NCBI RefSeq assembly: GCF_035961655.1 | Contig: NZ_CP108393.1 | Coordinates: forward strand, 868,001 to 932,000 | Direction of reading: 5' to 3' | Origin: Streptomyces sp. NBC_01317 | Lineage (GTDB): Bacteria > Actinomycetota > Actinomycetes > Streptomycetales > Streptomycetaceae | DNA length: 64,000 nucleotides | Shown: positions 26,549 through 34,913 of the stretch, piece after piece | How the letters are laid out: each line of letters opens with the position of its first letter | Position numbering within the stretch: the first letter of the stretch is position 1 | Notes under the pieces: generated by a model | The model's database searches: none | The model's input: only the letters and a program-made list of their open reading frames with translations | What the model was told of the DNA's origin: nothing | Made by a program: the position numbers and the translations under genes

Positions 26549-27304
26549 CTACGACCGCGCGAACGACGTACGCAGCCGGTAGCGGTCGCCCGCGTACTGG
26601 ATGGTCGACACGAACAGCGGCTCCTGCTGTGCGCCCAGGGCGACTTGCCGCATGACGAGCACCGGGTCGCCGGGCGCCAGATCGAGGTGCTCGGCCGCCC
26701 GTTCGCCGGCCTTCGTCGCCTCGATGGTGCTGTCGGCCCGTACCGGTTCGACCCCGGCCGCCGCGAGGGTCGCGTACAGCGAGCGCTCCTGGAAGTCGAG
26801 CCGCTCGATGTCCGGGACGAGTGCCTGCCGCAGGCGCGTCAGGTCCAGCGCTATCGCGACGCCCTCCAGCAACCGCACCCGCTCCAGGCGGAAGAGCGGC
26901 GTCCCGGGGGCGATGGCCAACTGCTCGGCCTCGTCGATGGTGGCCGGACTGGTCTCCGCCCGCAGCACCTTCGAGTGGGGGGTGAGCCCCATCCGCGCCG
27001 CCGTCTCGCTGAACGACTCCAGTGTGTTGGGCCACTCCTTCTTCCGCGCGCTCCGGGCGACGTACCAGCCGCGCCCGTGCGACGGATTCAGCACACCCGC
27101 CTCGACCAGACTGTTCAGCGCCTTGCGCAACGTCACCCGGCTGATGCCCAGTTGGAGGCACAGCTGGCGTTCGGGAGGCAGCCGCCCGCCCGGCTGGAGC
27201 ACACCCCGGTCGATCTCGCCCTGGATCACCTGGACCGCCTGGATCCACAACGGCTCGGGATATCCGGGCAGCGCGGCACCGGAGACCTCAGGCGAGTCGT
27301 TCAT
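26549..27304 (-). CDS. GntR-family regulator with UTRA domain (HutC-like, 2 of 2)
   Basis: 251 residues: wHTH about 20-85 (GRLPPERQLCLQLGISRVTL), UTRA domain about 105-250. Strongly similar to the regulator at 13160-13948 along its whole length, so the two are paralogues inside one island. ATG at 27304 chosen (GGGAG upstream, family-like N terminus); an open frame extends 33 codons further. Best candidate to bind the palindrome at 25331-25355 about 1.2 kb away. Whether the two regulators share one operator is not known. Confidence 0.87.
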   Translation of the reverse strand: MNDSPEVSGAALPGYPEPLWIQAVQVIQGEIDRGVLQPGGRLPPERQLCLQLGISRVTLRKALNSLVEAGVLNPSHGRGWYVARSARKKEWPNTLESFSETAARMGLTPHSKVLRAETSPATIDEAEQLAIAPGTPLFRLERVRLLEGVAIALDLTRLRQALVPDIERLDFQERSLYATLAAAGVEPVRADSTIEATKAGERAAEHLDLAPGDPVLVMRQVALGAQQEPLFVSTIQYAGDRYRLRTSFARS

Positions 27305-27400
27305 ACAGTGAGGCTCCCATGGTGATGTGTACGGTGAACAGGCGCGGATCACCTTAGCTTCACCGGCGACCCCCTGGCCAGGCGGCACGATGGCAGGCGC

Positions 27401-27436
27401 CACGATGGCCGGGCGGCGCGACGGCCGGCCATCGTG
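27401..27436. terminator. Terminator hairpin after the 27441-28544 gene
   Basis: CACGATGGCCGG (27401-27412), 12-base loop, CCGGCCATCGTG (27425-27436): a perfect 12-bp stem 4 bases beyond the minus-strand stop codon. It separates this gene from the GntR gene downstream. Confidence 0.8.
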
Positions 27437-27440
27437 AGGG

Positions 27441-28544
27441 TCACCGCGCCGGGCTGCGCCGTGTCACCTTCCCCTTCGCGTCCGCGTCGAGCGAGGCCGT
27501 GCCGTTGGGCCCGGTCACGGTGATCCGTACGGCCAGGGCGCCCGTGAGGTGGTCGACGGTGACCTGCCAGCCGCGCGGGGCGCGGACACCGAGGGTGGTC
27601 CTGGCCTCCTCGACCAGGGCGGGGATGCGCGCACACGGCAGGGAACGAACGTCGAACTGGACGACAGGAGTGTCCATGGGCGCGAACACCACCGACAGCA
27701 ACTGTTCCTGGATGCTGACGGTGAGCGCCTGGCGCGCGTCCTTCTCCTTGTCCTTGGTCAACACGTCGACGGCCCGGCACAGTTCGCCCCGGTCGAGCAG
27801 CGACTGGCCGGGGCCGACGGAGACCGTGCCCAGCCCCGCCGACGACGTGACCGTGGTCGACGACGACGTCGTGGAGACGGAGGGCTCCGAGGAGGACGGC
27901 GGCCGCGCGGAGGTCTCGTCGCCGAAGAGGTCCGCGCGGAACGACAGGACCACGGCGGCGGCGCCGAGCAGCACGCCGACGAGGAGGAGAAAGCCGAACG
28001 CGCAGCCCTCCGGGGGCTCTTTCACCAGGGCGGACACGGGCGCGGAGTCGATACGGGCCTCGGCGGCGCGCTCCTTCCACTCCGGGGCGGGCCGCTCGAC
28101 CAGCCGTACCTTCCAGGGCCGCTCCGGCCGGTACGCCACCACCACGACGGCGCCCGTCCGGTGGTCGGGAAGGTCGACCAGGTTGATGTTCGCGGTCGTC
28201 TCGACGCGGTACGCGGGCGCGTCGTCCGGTGCGACCGACAGGACGAACTGGACGGGTATGTCGCCCGTTTCGCCTCCGACCGCGTGCGCGCTCTCGATCT
28301 TCGCGAGAGCCGTACGGGACCCCCCGGCCGCCTCGCGGAGGCGCCGCGGCAGCCCGGCGACGAAGAGCAGCAGGGCGTACACGACGGGCAGGCCCAGACC
28401 CCCGGCGAACAGCGGTACGTTCTCGATGACACCGCCGACGACCAGCGCGGCCAGTGACGCTCCGGTCACTCCCCCGGTCAGAAACCCCCTCGCGAGGGCC
28501 ACCGGACGGTGGTGGGTGGGCCGTACGGTCTCCGTGATCGTCAT
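27441..28544 (-). CDS. Membrane protein of unknown function
   Basis: 367 residues, not recognised. Two hydrophobic segments near the N terminus (about 20-40 and 45-65), a hydrophilic part of about 115 residues, a third segment (GFLLLVGVLLGAAAVVLSF, about 185-203), a Ser/Thr-rich linker of about 30 residues and a C-terminal alpha/beta domain with CRAVDVLTK and a second Cys in LPCARIPAL. The DNA-side layout suggests the last domain lies outside the membrane. The AI-2E gene ends 39 bp before its start codon on the same strand. Confidence 0.7.
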   Translation of the reverse strand: MTITETVRPTHHRPVALARGFLTGGVTGASLAALVVGGVIENVPLFAGGLGLPVVYALLLFVAGLPRRLREAAGGSRTALAKIESAHAVGGETGDIPVQFVLSVAPDDAPAYRVETTANINLVDLPDHRTGAVVVVAYRPERPWKVRLVERPAPEWKERAAEARIDSAPVSALVKEPPEGCAFGFLLLVGVLLGAAAVVLSFRADLFGDETSARPPSSSEPSVSTTSSSTTVTSSAGLGTVSVGPGQSLLDRGELCRAVDVLTKDKEKDARQALTVSIQEQLLSVVFAPMDTPVVQFDVRSLPCARIPALVEEARTTLGVRAPRGWQVTVDHLTGALAVRITVTGPNGTASLDADAKGKVTRRSPAR

Positions 28545-28583
28545 GCGTACGATTGTCTGCTGTCCGGGCGGCCACCGGAATGC

Positions 28584-29699
28584 CTAAGTCATCACAACGG
28601 CGCCGTCGTCCGCGTCGTCGGTCTCCGGCTCCTCGGGCGGGTCGGCGAGTTGCTCGCGCAGGTAGTTCCAGACCACCGCCACCAGCGCGGCGGCCGGCAC
28701 CGCGAGGAGGCTGCCCACCACACCGGCGAGGCTGCCGCCCAGGGTGACCGCCAGCAGGACCACCGCCGCGTGCAGGCCGAGCCCGCGACTCTGGATCATG
28801 GGCTGGAGCACGTTGCCCTCCAACTGCTGGACCACGATGATGATCGCCAGCACGATCAGCGCGTCCATCAGGCCGTTCGACACCAGCGCGATGAGCACGG
28901 CGACCAGCCCGGCGAACAGGGCGCCCACGATCGGCACGAACGCGGAGACGAAGGTCAGCACCGCCAGCGGGAGCACCAGGGGCACGTCGAGAACCCACAG
29001 GCCGAGCCCGATGAACACGGCGTCGAGGAGGCCGATGAGGGCCTGGGACCGTACGAACGCCCCCAGGGTGTCCCATCCGCGCGCGGCCACGATCGGGACG
29101 TCGGTGGCGAGCCGGCCGGGGAGCTGACGGGCGAGCCACGGCAGGAACCGGGGGCCGTCCTTGAGGAAGAAGAACATCAGGAAGAGCGCCAGGACGGCGG
29201 TGACCACCCCGTTGAAGACCGTGCCCACGCCCGTGACGACGGCGCCCACCATGCTGCCGACGCTGCCCTGGATCCGGGCGACCGCGGCGTCGAAGGCCCC
29301 CGCGATCTGGTCGTCGCCGATGTTCAGCGGGGGCCCGGACGCCCACTCGCGCAACTTCTGGATGCCGTCGGCCACCCCGTCGGTCAACTCGCCGGACTGG
29401 GACGCCACCGGCACCGCGATCAGTGCCACGATGCCCAGCGAGACCAGGAGGAAGAGGACAGTCACCGCCGACGCGGCGAGCGCGGGGGCCCACCCCCGCC
29501 GGCGCAGGAAACTGGTCAGGGGCCAGGTCATCGTGGTGAGGAACAGGCCCACCACCAGCGGCCAGACGACCGGCCACATCTTGCCCAGGAGCCACAGCGC
29601 CACCGCGACCATGACAAGGACCGCCAGCAGCTCGACGGAGACGCGCGCCGATCTCCGGAGCGCCGCGGCGGTTTTTGTGGAACTCAACGTGGCAGACAT
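28584..29699 (-). CDS. AI-2E family transporter (PerM/TqsA-like)
   Basis: 371 residues from the ATG at 29699; 24 further codons upstream are open but unlike the family. About eight membrane segments, with PVVWPLVVGLFLTTMTWPL near the start and the family's characteristic second half: RSQALIGLLDAVFIGLGLW, FIPIVGA-like FVPIVGALFAGL, and IIIVVQQLEGNVLQPMIQSR. The family exports small solutes or exchanges sodium for protons; the quorum-signal name is historical. C-terminal tail is acidic (PEEPETDDADDG). Confidence 0.88.
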   Translation of the reverse strand: MSATLSSTKTAAALRRSARVSVELLAVLVMVAVALWLLGKMWPVVWPLVVGLFLTTMTWPLTSFLRRRGWAPALAASAVTVLFLLVSLGIVALIAVPVASQSGELTDGVADGIQKLREWASGPPLNIGDDQIAGAFDAAVARIQGSVGSMVGAVVTGVGTVFNGVVTAVLALFLMFFFLKDGPRFLPWLARQLPGRLATDVPIVAARGWDTLGAFVRSQALIGLLDAVFIGLGLWVLDVPLVLPLAVLTFVSAFVPIVGALFAGLVAVLIALVSNGLMDALIVLAIIIVVQQLEGNVLQPMIQSRGLGLHAAVVLLAVTLGGSLAGVVGSLLAVPAAALVAVVWNYLREQLADPPEEPETDDADDGAVVMT

Positions 29700-29822
29700 G
29701 GGGGTCACCCTATGGGCTGCGGTCACGGGTGATCCCCCGCCCCGGATGCTTCCGTCGCGCGCGGGGAGCAACGCCGGTGCGGTACGGGCGACTTGCCGTC
29801 CCGCGCACCGGGTCCGCGACGC

Positions 29823-30998
29823 TCACGCGGTGGCCGGGAAACCCCGTACCTCCGGGTAGTCGACCTTGTCCGGCAGCTGGTGACCGAGGGCGGTCAGCCG
29901 CTCCGCGACGTCCGCCGGGCTCCTCCCCGTCAGGCTCGCGCTGCGCAGGACGTGCTCCAGGTGGACGTTGTCCAGGTACGAGCGGTCGACGGTCGCGAGC
30001 AGCCGGACGTCCGCCTCGTCGGCGACCTCGGGCAGGATCGCGTTCCCGTGCAGCCAGTGCCCCATCGTGGCCAGCCGCCCGGCGATGTCGGCGGGGCCGC
30101 GTCCCGTGGCGAGAGCCCCGCGCAGGATGTGCCGCATCGCCAGCCCGACGACGGTGTTCTGCGCCAACCAGGGGCTACGGCCGTCGAGTCGCTCGCTGAG
30201 GATGACGTAGTCGTCGTCCTCCGGGGTGTCGGGCACGGGCGGTGCGGAGTAGCCCAGCTCCGTCAACCGGGCGGCGATGTCCGCCGGGGTGCGCCCCGTC
30301 TGCCGCGCGACCTCCAGGATGTGCCCGACGGGCGGCGTCGAGTAGTGCCAGCCGGCCTCCGAAGAGGTGAGGAGCGGTTCGTCCGAGGGGTCGGGGGTGT
30401 ACGGCAGCCGGAGGCCGAGCGCGAGCAGCCGCGTGGCGGCCGCGTACGGGCTGCGCCGCGTCTCCGAGGCGGCCTCCCTCACGCGGTACGCGGGCACCTC
30501 GTCGCCCCAGTCGGCCCACTCGCGGTAGCGGCCGCTGTTCCTGGTGATCAGCAGGGCGTCGCCGCGATCCGGGGTCTCGGGCAGCGGACTGCCACTGCCA
30601 CCGAGCCGGTAGCCGAGCGCGGTCAGCCGCCGTGCGACGTCGGCGGGACTCCGGTCGGTCAGGCTGCCCCTTTCGAGTATCTGGCGCAGGGGCACGGGCT
30701 TGGCGACATCGAGCCAGGTGCGGCGGTACTCCGCGGTGATGTCCCGGAGCAGGGTGAGGTCACCGGGCTCGACGCGGTCGGGCAGGGGCCCTCCGGTGAG
30801 CTGGATGTCGGCGTAGCCCAGGGCGGTCAGCCGTGCGACGACGTCGGCGGGGGCGTGTCCCAGCACGGCGGCGGCGTGCAGCACGTGCCCGTACGGGACC
30901 TGTTCGGCGGGGTCCAACCAGGGCCGGCGGCCGTTGAGTTCACCACTGGCGGTCCTGAGGTCGTCCGGGTCCTGGGACTCGGGGGCGGTGTCGTACAT
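29823..30998 (-). CDS. Six-repeat helical (wHTH-like) protein
   Basis: 391 residues built of six degenerate repeats with a period near 63: cores at about 33-64, 101-133, 167-199, 222-252, 284-316 and 344-376. Each reads roughly h-HIL-xA-x(3)-GR-s-PADVA-xRL-TALGY-xLP, a short helix-turn-helix pattern, and is followed by a D-x-L-L-strand and a W/Y-rich link. This looks like the winged-helix repeats of actinobacterial wHTH-Hsp90-associated proteins; I infer that from pattern only. No enzyme or membrane segment. GAAAGG precedes the ATG. The adjacent gene (31059-32027) encodes another repeat protein on the same strand. Confidence 0.75.
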   Translation of the reverse strand: MYDTAPESQDPDDLRTASGELNGRRPWLDPAEQVPYGHVLHAAAVLGHAPADVVARLTALGYADIQLTGGPLPDRVEPGDLTLLRDITAEYRRTWLDVAKPVPLRQILERGSLTDRSPADVARRLTALGYRLGGSGSPLPETPDRGDALLITRNSGRYREWADWGDEVPAYRVREAASETRRSPYAAATRLLALGLRLPYTPDPSDEPLLTSSEAGWHYSTPPVGHILEVARQTGRTPADIAARLTELGYSAPPVPDTPEDDDYVILSERLDGRSPWLAQNTVVGLAMRHILRGALATGRGPADIAGRLATMGHWLHGNAILPEVADEADVRLLATVDRSYLDNVHLEHVLRSASLTGRSPADVAERLTALGHQLPDKVDYPEVRGFPATA

Positions 30999-31058
30999 GG
31001 TGGGGCCTTTCGACGGCGGGGCGAGGAGGTACCGGGGGTCAGGACGCGGCGGCAACGG

Positions 31059-32027
31059 TCATTCGTCCACCGCGACATAGCGGCCGTCCCCTTCGTCCCA
31101 TTCGGGATCGACCTCCTCCCGTTCCTGACTGGCTGTCAGATTCACCCGGACTCCGTGCGGCTCCAGTTCCGTCCAGAGGCGCAGCATCATGGCGTGGCTG
31201 AGAAAGTGGTGCGAGAGGTCCAACTCCCGCAGGTGGGTGAGCGGTTGGCCCGTCAGCAGCGCCTCCGCGCCCTCGTCGCCGAGCGTGCCCATCGACAGGC
31301 TCAGCGACGTCAGCCGGGCCACGACCGGCGCCGAGGCCAGCGCGGCGGCCAACTCGTCCTGGATCGGGCTGTTCTGCAACCCCAGGTGGCGCAGGGCCGG
31401 TTTCCCCCGCCCGGCGAGGAGCGGCGCGAGGTGCTCGACCGTCGTCCCGCCGCCGTAGTTGTCGTGGCCCAGCCACAACTCCAGGCGCTCCAGGGAGGGC
31501 AGGTCGGCGGCGGCGATCTGCGCCGCCGCGTCCGGGGGCAGCCCACCGGACTGGACGCGCAGCACCCGCAGTGATGCATGGCCGGTCACGGGGAACTCCA
31601 GGCCCTCCCCGCCGCGTACGGCCAGCTCCCGCAGACCGGGGAACGCCGCCAGGACGGGCGCGACGTCCTCCAGATAGAGGGAGGAGATCATCGACTCGTC
31701 GTCCTCCAGGTCGGCGAGGAAGAGCGCTTCAAGTCCGGTCAGGCGGGGTGCGAGGCCGGTCAGCCAGTTGTCGTCCGCGAACCCGGAGTCGCCGTACCAG
31801 GGCTCGCCGAAGACCATCGCCCGTACCTTCTCCAGGTCGACGGACTCGGTGAAGCGCTCCCAATAGACCTCGGCGCGCCCCCGGTGGTCGGCCTCGCGGG
31901 GCAGTTCCCCGCATTGGAAACGCCAGGCCACGGACGCCGCGTCGGGCAGGTCCACGGGGTTCACAAACGGCGAGAAGGTGTAGGTGGGCAGTCCGTAGAA
32001 CTGCTCGACGTGGTGCACATACGACAA
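31059..32027 (-). CDS. STM4015-family leucine-rich repeat protein
   Basis: 322 residues. The N-terminal part (HVEQFYGLPTYTFSPF) is characteristic of the STM4015 family. It is followed by leucine-rich repeats of the ribonuclease-inhibitor kind, such as LPSLERLELWLG, PALRHLGLQNSPI, RLTSLSLSMGTLGDEG and HLRELDLSHHFLS. Acidic C terminus (DPEWDEGDGRY). A cytoplasmic protein-interaction scaffold; the STM4011-4014 partner genes of other genomes are not here. It ends 61 bp before the start of the six-repeat protein, so the two may form an operon. Confidence 0.82.
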   Translation of the reverse strand: MSYVHHVEQFYGLPTYTFSPFVNPVDLPDAASVAWRFQCGELPREADHRGRAEVYWERFTESVDLEKVRAMVFGEPWYGDSGFADDNWLTGLAPRLTGLEALFLADLEDDESMISSLYLEDVAPVLAAFPGLRELAVRGGEGLEFPVTGHASLRVLRVQSGGLPPDAAAQIAAADLPSLERLELWLGHDNYGGGTTVEHLAPLLAGRGKPALRHLGLQNSPIQDELAAALASAPVVARLTSLSLSMGTLGDEGAEALLTGQPLTHLRELDLSHHFLSHAMMLRLWTELEPHGVRVNLTASQEREEVDPEWDEGDGRYVAVDE

Positions 32028-32589
32028 AACGTGGCTCCCGACACTCCGGACGCGGCGGCTGTTGCCAAGGTTCTACCAGCCCCGTCCGACACACGGGTCA
32101 CTTCAGTGTCATCCCGTCACGTACGTACAGCCTGCGGGAGGTTGCCGGAAATCAACGGCGGACAGCGACCGCCCCGCCCAGGCTTCCGGGCATGCTGCTT
32201 CGCCGGACACGACGGATGACCATGGTCCTCGCCGCGGCCCTCACGCTCTCCCTCACCGGGGTGGTCGAGGGGGGGTACGGGCACGGCACGGGCCACCGAA
32301 CTCTTCGGGGTCGGCGACCTGCCCGGCCAGGACGGTGTCCTCGGCGCCGGCGGAATGGGGATCTCCACAACCGGCCGGTGAGGAACCGCCACGTGGAGCG
32401 GATCGGCGGGTCGACCCTGGCCGTCGGCCCGGGCAGCACGGCGGTGTGGACGTTCAACGACGCTCCGTAGTGCCGTCGGGGCGTATCCGACTGCGTCCGT
32501 ACGGGTGGTCGTGGGCGCGATCGCCCTCCCCTCGGCTCCACCGGAACTACGTTGCTGGGCGACCAGCTGCCACTTCCCGGAGGACACCG
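32028..32589. other. Gene-poor stretch between the STM4015-type gene and the lipase
   Basis: Contains the degenerate secreted-protein frame at 32192-32470 and, just before the lipase start, a GGAGGA ribosome site (32578-32583). I see no hairpin or clear promoter. Confidence 0.6.
32192..32470 (+). pseudogene. Degenerate small secreted-protein gene (frameshifted)
   Basis: A signal-peptide-like start (MLLRRTRRMTMVLAAALTLS) runs into a tract of seven G at about 32271-32277. Beyond it, one reading frame gives ATELFGVGDLPGQDGVLG with non-random composition until a stop, and another gives RIGGSTLAVGPGSTAVWTF up to the stop at 32470. The pieces look like one coding sequence broken by two shifts. The parent family is not recognised; a spurious open frame is the alternative. 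Confidence 0.35.
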
Positions 32590-33417
32590 ATGGCGATCCC
32601 CGCCCTGGACCACTCGACCACCCGCTACTCCCTCGCACACGCCTACTGGATGGCACGGGCGGCCGGGCTGGCCACGCTGGACCCGGCCGCCGTCGAGGCC
32701 CAGGCGACCGCGTGGGGCTTCGACGAGGTACGGCACTTCGAGTCGACACACCGGATGCCGTTCCCGATCGAGGACACCCAGGCGTACGTCATGGCGGGCG
32801 ACCGCATGATCGTCGCCGGTTTCCGTGGCACCGAGGTCCTCAAGATCTACGACTGGCTGACCGACGTCACCACCCCACCGGTTCCCGGCCCGGCGAACAG
32901 GGGCTTCGTCCACTACGGCTTCCACCAGGCGCTCCAGTCCGTCTACCCCCGGATCCGGGACGCCATCGAGGAGTTGCGCACGAACGGGCAGAGTGTCTGG
33001 TTCACCGGCCACAGCCTCGGCGGGGCTCTCGCGATGCTCGCGGGCACCCGGTGGTACCTGGAGGAGCCGCGGCTCCTGCCCGACGGTGTGTACACCTTCG
33101 GCCAGCCCCGTACCTGCGAACGACTCCTCGCCGGCGTGCACAACAAGGCGTTCACGAACCGGTGTTACCGCTTCGTCAACAACAACGACATCGTCCCCCA
33201 CCTCCCGCCGGAACCGGCGTACACCCACGTCGACACACTCCGCTACTTCGACGCCGACGGCAGGCTCCGCGACACGATGCCGCTCAAGGCCCGGCTGCTG
33301 GACCGCGCCAAGGGCCTGAGCGCCGACCTCTTCGCCCCCGGGACCGACGCCGTCAAGGACCACCATCTGCCGAACTACCTGGCCGCGTTCGAGAAGAACC
33401 TGGTCACGTCCGGCTGA
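32590..33417 (+). CDS. Class 3 lipase / alpha-beta hydrolase
   Basis: 275 residues with fungal-type lipase (lipase_3) features: nucleophile elbow VWFTGHSLGGALAML (Ser about 144), catalytic Asp in VNNNDIVPHLPP and His in VKDHHLPNYL. Preceding YVMAGDRMIVAGFRGTE holds the oxyanion-hole strand. No signal peptide, so intracellular unless exported another way. GGAGGAC precedes the ATG at 32590; the frame is open upstream but codes nothing lipase-like. Convergent with the P450 gene, sharing the hairpin at 33438-33471. Confidence 0.88.
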   Translation: MAIPALDHSTTRYSLAHAYWMARAAGLATLDPAAVEAQATAWGFDEVRHFESTHRMPFPIEDTQAYVMAGDRMIVAGFRGTEVLKIYDWLTDVTTPPVPGPANRGFVHYGFHQALQSVYPRIRDAIEELRTNGQSVWFTGHSLGGALAMLAGTRWYLEEPRLLPDGVYTFGQPRTCERLLAGVHNKAFTNRCYRFVNNNDIVPHLPPEPAYTHVDTLRYFDADGRLRDTMPLKARLLDRAKGLSADLFAPGTDAVKDHHLPNYLAAFEKNLVTSG

Positions 33418-33437
33418 CCGGCGCACCGGGAAAGGCA

Positions 33438-33471
33438 GGGGCCCGCACGCCGGTGGTGGCGTGCGGGCCCC
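33438..33471. terminator. Bidirectional terminator between lipase and P450 genes
   Basis: Perfect 14-bp stem (GGGGCCCGCACGCC and complement) with a 6-base loop, centred between the convergent stop codons at 33417 and 33481. Confidence 0.9.
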
Positions 33472-33480
33472 GGGGTGCTC

Positions 33481-34689
33481 CTACCAGGCGACGGGGAGCG
33501 TGACCGGGCCTCTGATCAGGGCGTCCTGCTGGAAGGCGACCTCCTCGGCCGGTACCGCCAGGCGCAGGCCTGGGAAACGCGCGAAGAGGGCAGGCAGCAG
33601 GACGTGGGCCTGGACGCGGGCCAGGTGCGGTGCCACGCAGTAGTGGGGGCCGTGGCCGAAGGCGAGGTGGTTCGGGCCGGGGCGGTCGGCGTCGATCTCG
33701 GCCGGGCACGCGAACACGTCGGGATCGCGGTTGGCGGCCCAGTACTGGACGTAGACGAAGTCCCCCGCACGGATGGTGACCTCGCCCACCGTCACGTCCT
33801 CCACCGCCACCCGGGGCTGCCCGATGCCGTTCTTGTGGGGGATCCAGCGCAGCAGTTCCTCGACCAGCAGGGGTACGGAGAGGTCACCGGCGCGCAGCGC
33901 CTCGGCCAGGTGGGGCCGGCGCAGCAGCGCGAAGACCATGTTGGAGAGGTTGTTGCGCACCGGGTGCCAGCCGTTCAGCGCGGTGAGGGAGGCCATCGCG
34001 AGCGCCTCCTCGGCGCTGACCCGTTCCTCGTCCACGGCGCGGGCCACGTCCGTCATCAGGTCCTCGCGCGGCGCGGCGCGGCGTTCCTCGATCACGGCGC
34101 TGAAGAATTCGGCCGCCTCGTCGCGCAGCGCCCGCACCCGCGCCACGTCCGCCTCGTCGCGGGGGCGTACGAGAATGCCCTGCGCCCAGCTCCGGATCCG
34201 CGGCAGGTCGGCCGGGGCGAAGCCGAAGATCTCCCCGACCAGGGTCAGCGGCAGCGGGGCGACGACGGCCTCGATCAGATCCGTGGGCGGCCCGGCGGCT
34301 TCCAGGCCGTCCAGCAGCTCGGCCACCAGCGTCTCCACCCGGGGGCGCAGCGCCTTCATGCGGGCCTCGGTGAAGGCCGGGGTGACCACGGAGCGGATTC
34401 GCGTATGGTCGGGCGGATCGATGAAGCTGACGCTGGCGCCCATCGGGATGAGGTGGCGGTTCATCGTGGGGAAGGGCCGGCCGGTGATGCGCCGGCTGAA
34501 GCGGGTGTCGGACGTCACGAACCGGACCTCGTCGTACCGGGTGACGAGCCAGCACTCCGTCAGTTCCCCGCCCTGGGGCAGCAGGATCTTCATCGCCGGT
34601 CCCTGCTCCAACGCGTGGGCCAGGAACGGGTCGAAGTCGAGACCGGGCAGATCGGGTGGCCCGTACTCGGGCGGACTCATCAAGGACAC
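33481..34689 (-). CDS. Cytochrome P450 with atypical I-helix
   Basis: 402 residues, bacterial class-I size. ExxR motif in VEELLRW (about 278-281), heme loop FGHGPHYCVAPHLAR with the axial Cys about 351. The I-helix, where most P450s have A/G-G-x-D/E-T, reads LNGWHPVRNN (about 238-247): the acid-alcohol pair that delivers protons for O2 cleavage is missing (His and Pro instead). It may use another proton path, act as a peroxygenase or catalyse an unusual coupling. GTG at 34689 chosen, GGAGG 7 bases before it; ATG at 34680 is 3 codons in. No ferredoxin gene adjacent. Confidence 0.88.
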   Translation of the reverse strand: MSLMSPPEYGPPDLPGLDFDPFLAHALEQGPAMKILLPQGGELTECWLVTRYDEVRFVTSDTRFSRRITGRPFPTMNRHLIPMGASVSFIDPPDHTRIRSVVTPAFTEARMKALRPRVETLVAELLDGLEAAGPPTDLIEAVVAPLPLTLVGEIFGFAPADLPRIRSWAQGILVRPRDEADVARVRALRDEAAEFFSAVIEERRAAPREDLMTDVARAVDEERVSAEEALAMASLTALNGWHPVRNNLSNMVFALLRRPHLAEALRAGDLSVPLLVEELLRWIPHKNGIGQPRVAVEDVTVGEVTIRAGDFVYVQYWAANRDPDVFACPAEIDADRPGPNHLAFGHGPHYCVAPHLARVQAHVLLPALFARFPGLRLAVPAEEVAFQQDALIRGPVTLPVAW

Positions 34690-34845
34690 GCCATTACCTC
34701 CGGCACATGAGCGGCTCGGCCGACACGGCACGGGAGCCCCGTCGGTTTCGGGCATCGTGCCGCACCCGGCCTGTCCCCCGCCCGGGTCGGGCGGGTCACC
34801 ACGCTGGTTGTCACCCGCGTGAGTGACGGCGGTGCACGCGGGTGA

Positions 34846-34886
34846 CGGCGGTACAGGCGCCGACGGTACGGGCGTCGGTACCGCCG
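34846..34886. terminator. Compound hairpin after the TPR-like gene
   Basis: Outer arms CGGCGGTAC (34846-34854) and GTACCGCCG (34878-34886) enclose a smaller CGACG/CGTCG pair. It lies beyond the minus-strand stop at 34914 and upstream of the P450 gene. The surrounding 34845-34915 repeats GTACGGGCG-like units several times. Confidence 0.6.
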
Positions 34887-34913
34887 ACCGTACGAGCGCC
34901 GGTACGGGCGGGA

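Noticed and set aside
27441..28544. Three-segment membrane protein considered as a sensor kinase or anti-sigma factor
   Set aside because: No kinase, HAMP or zinc-finger motif is present, and there is no sigma gene nearby; left as unknown.
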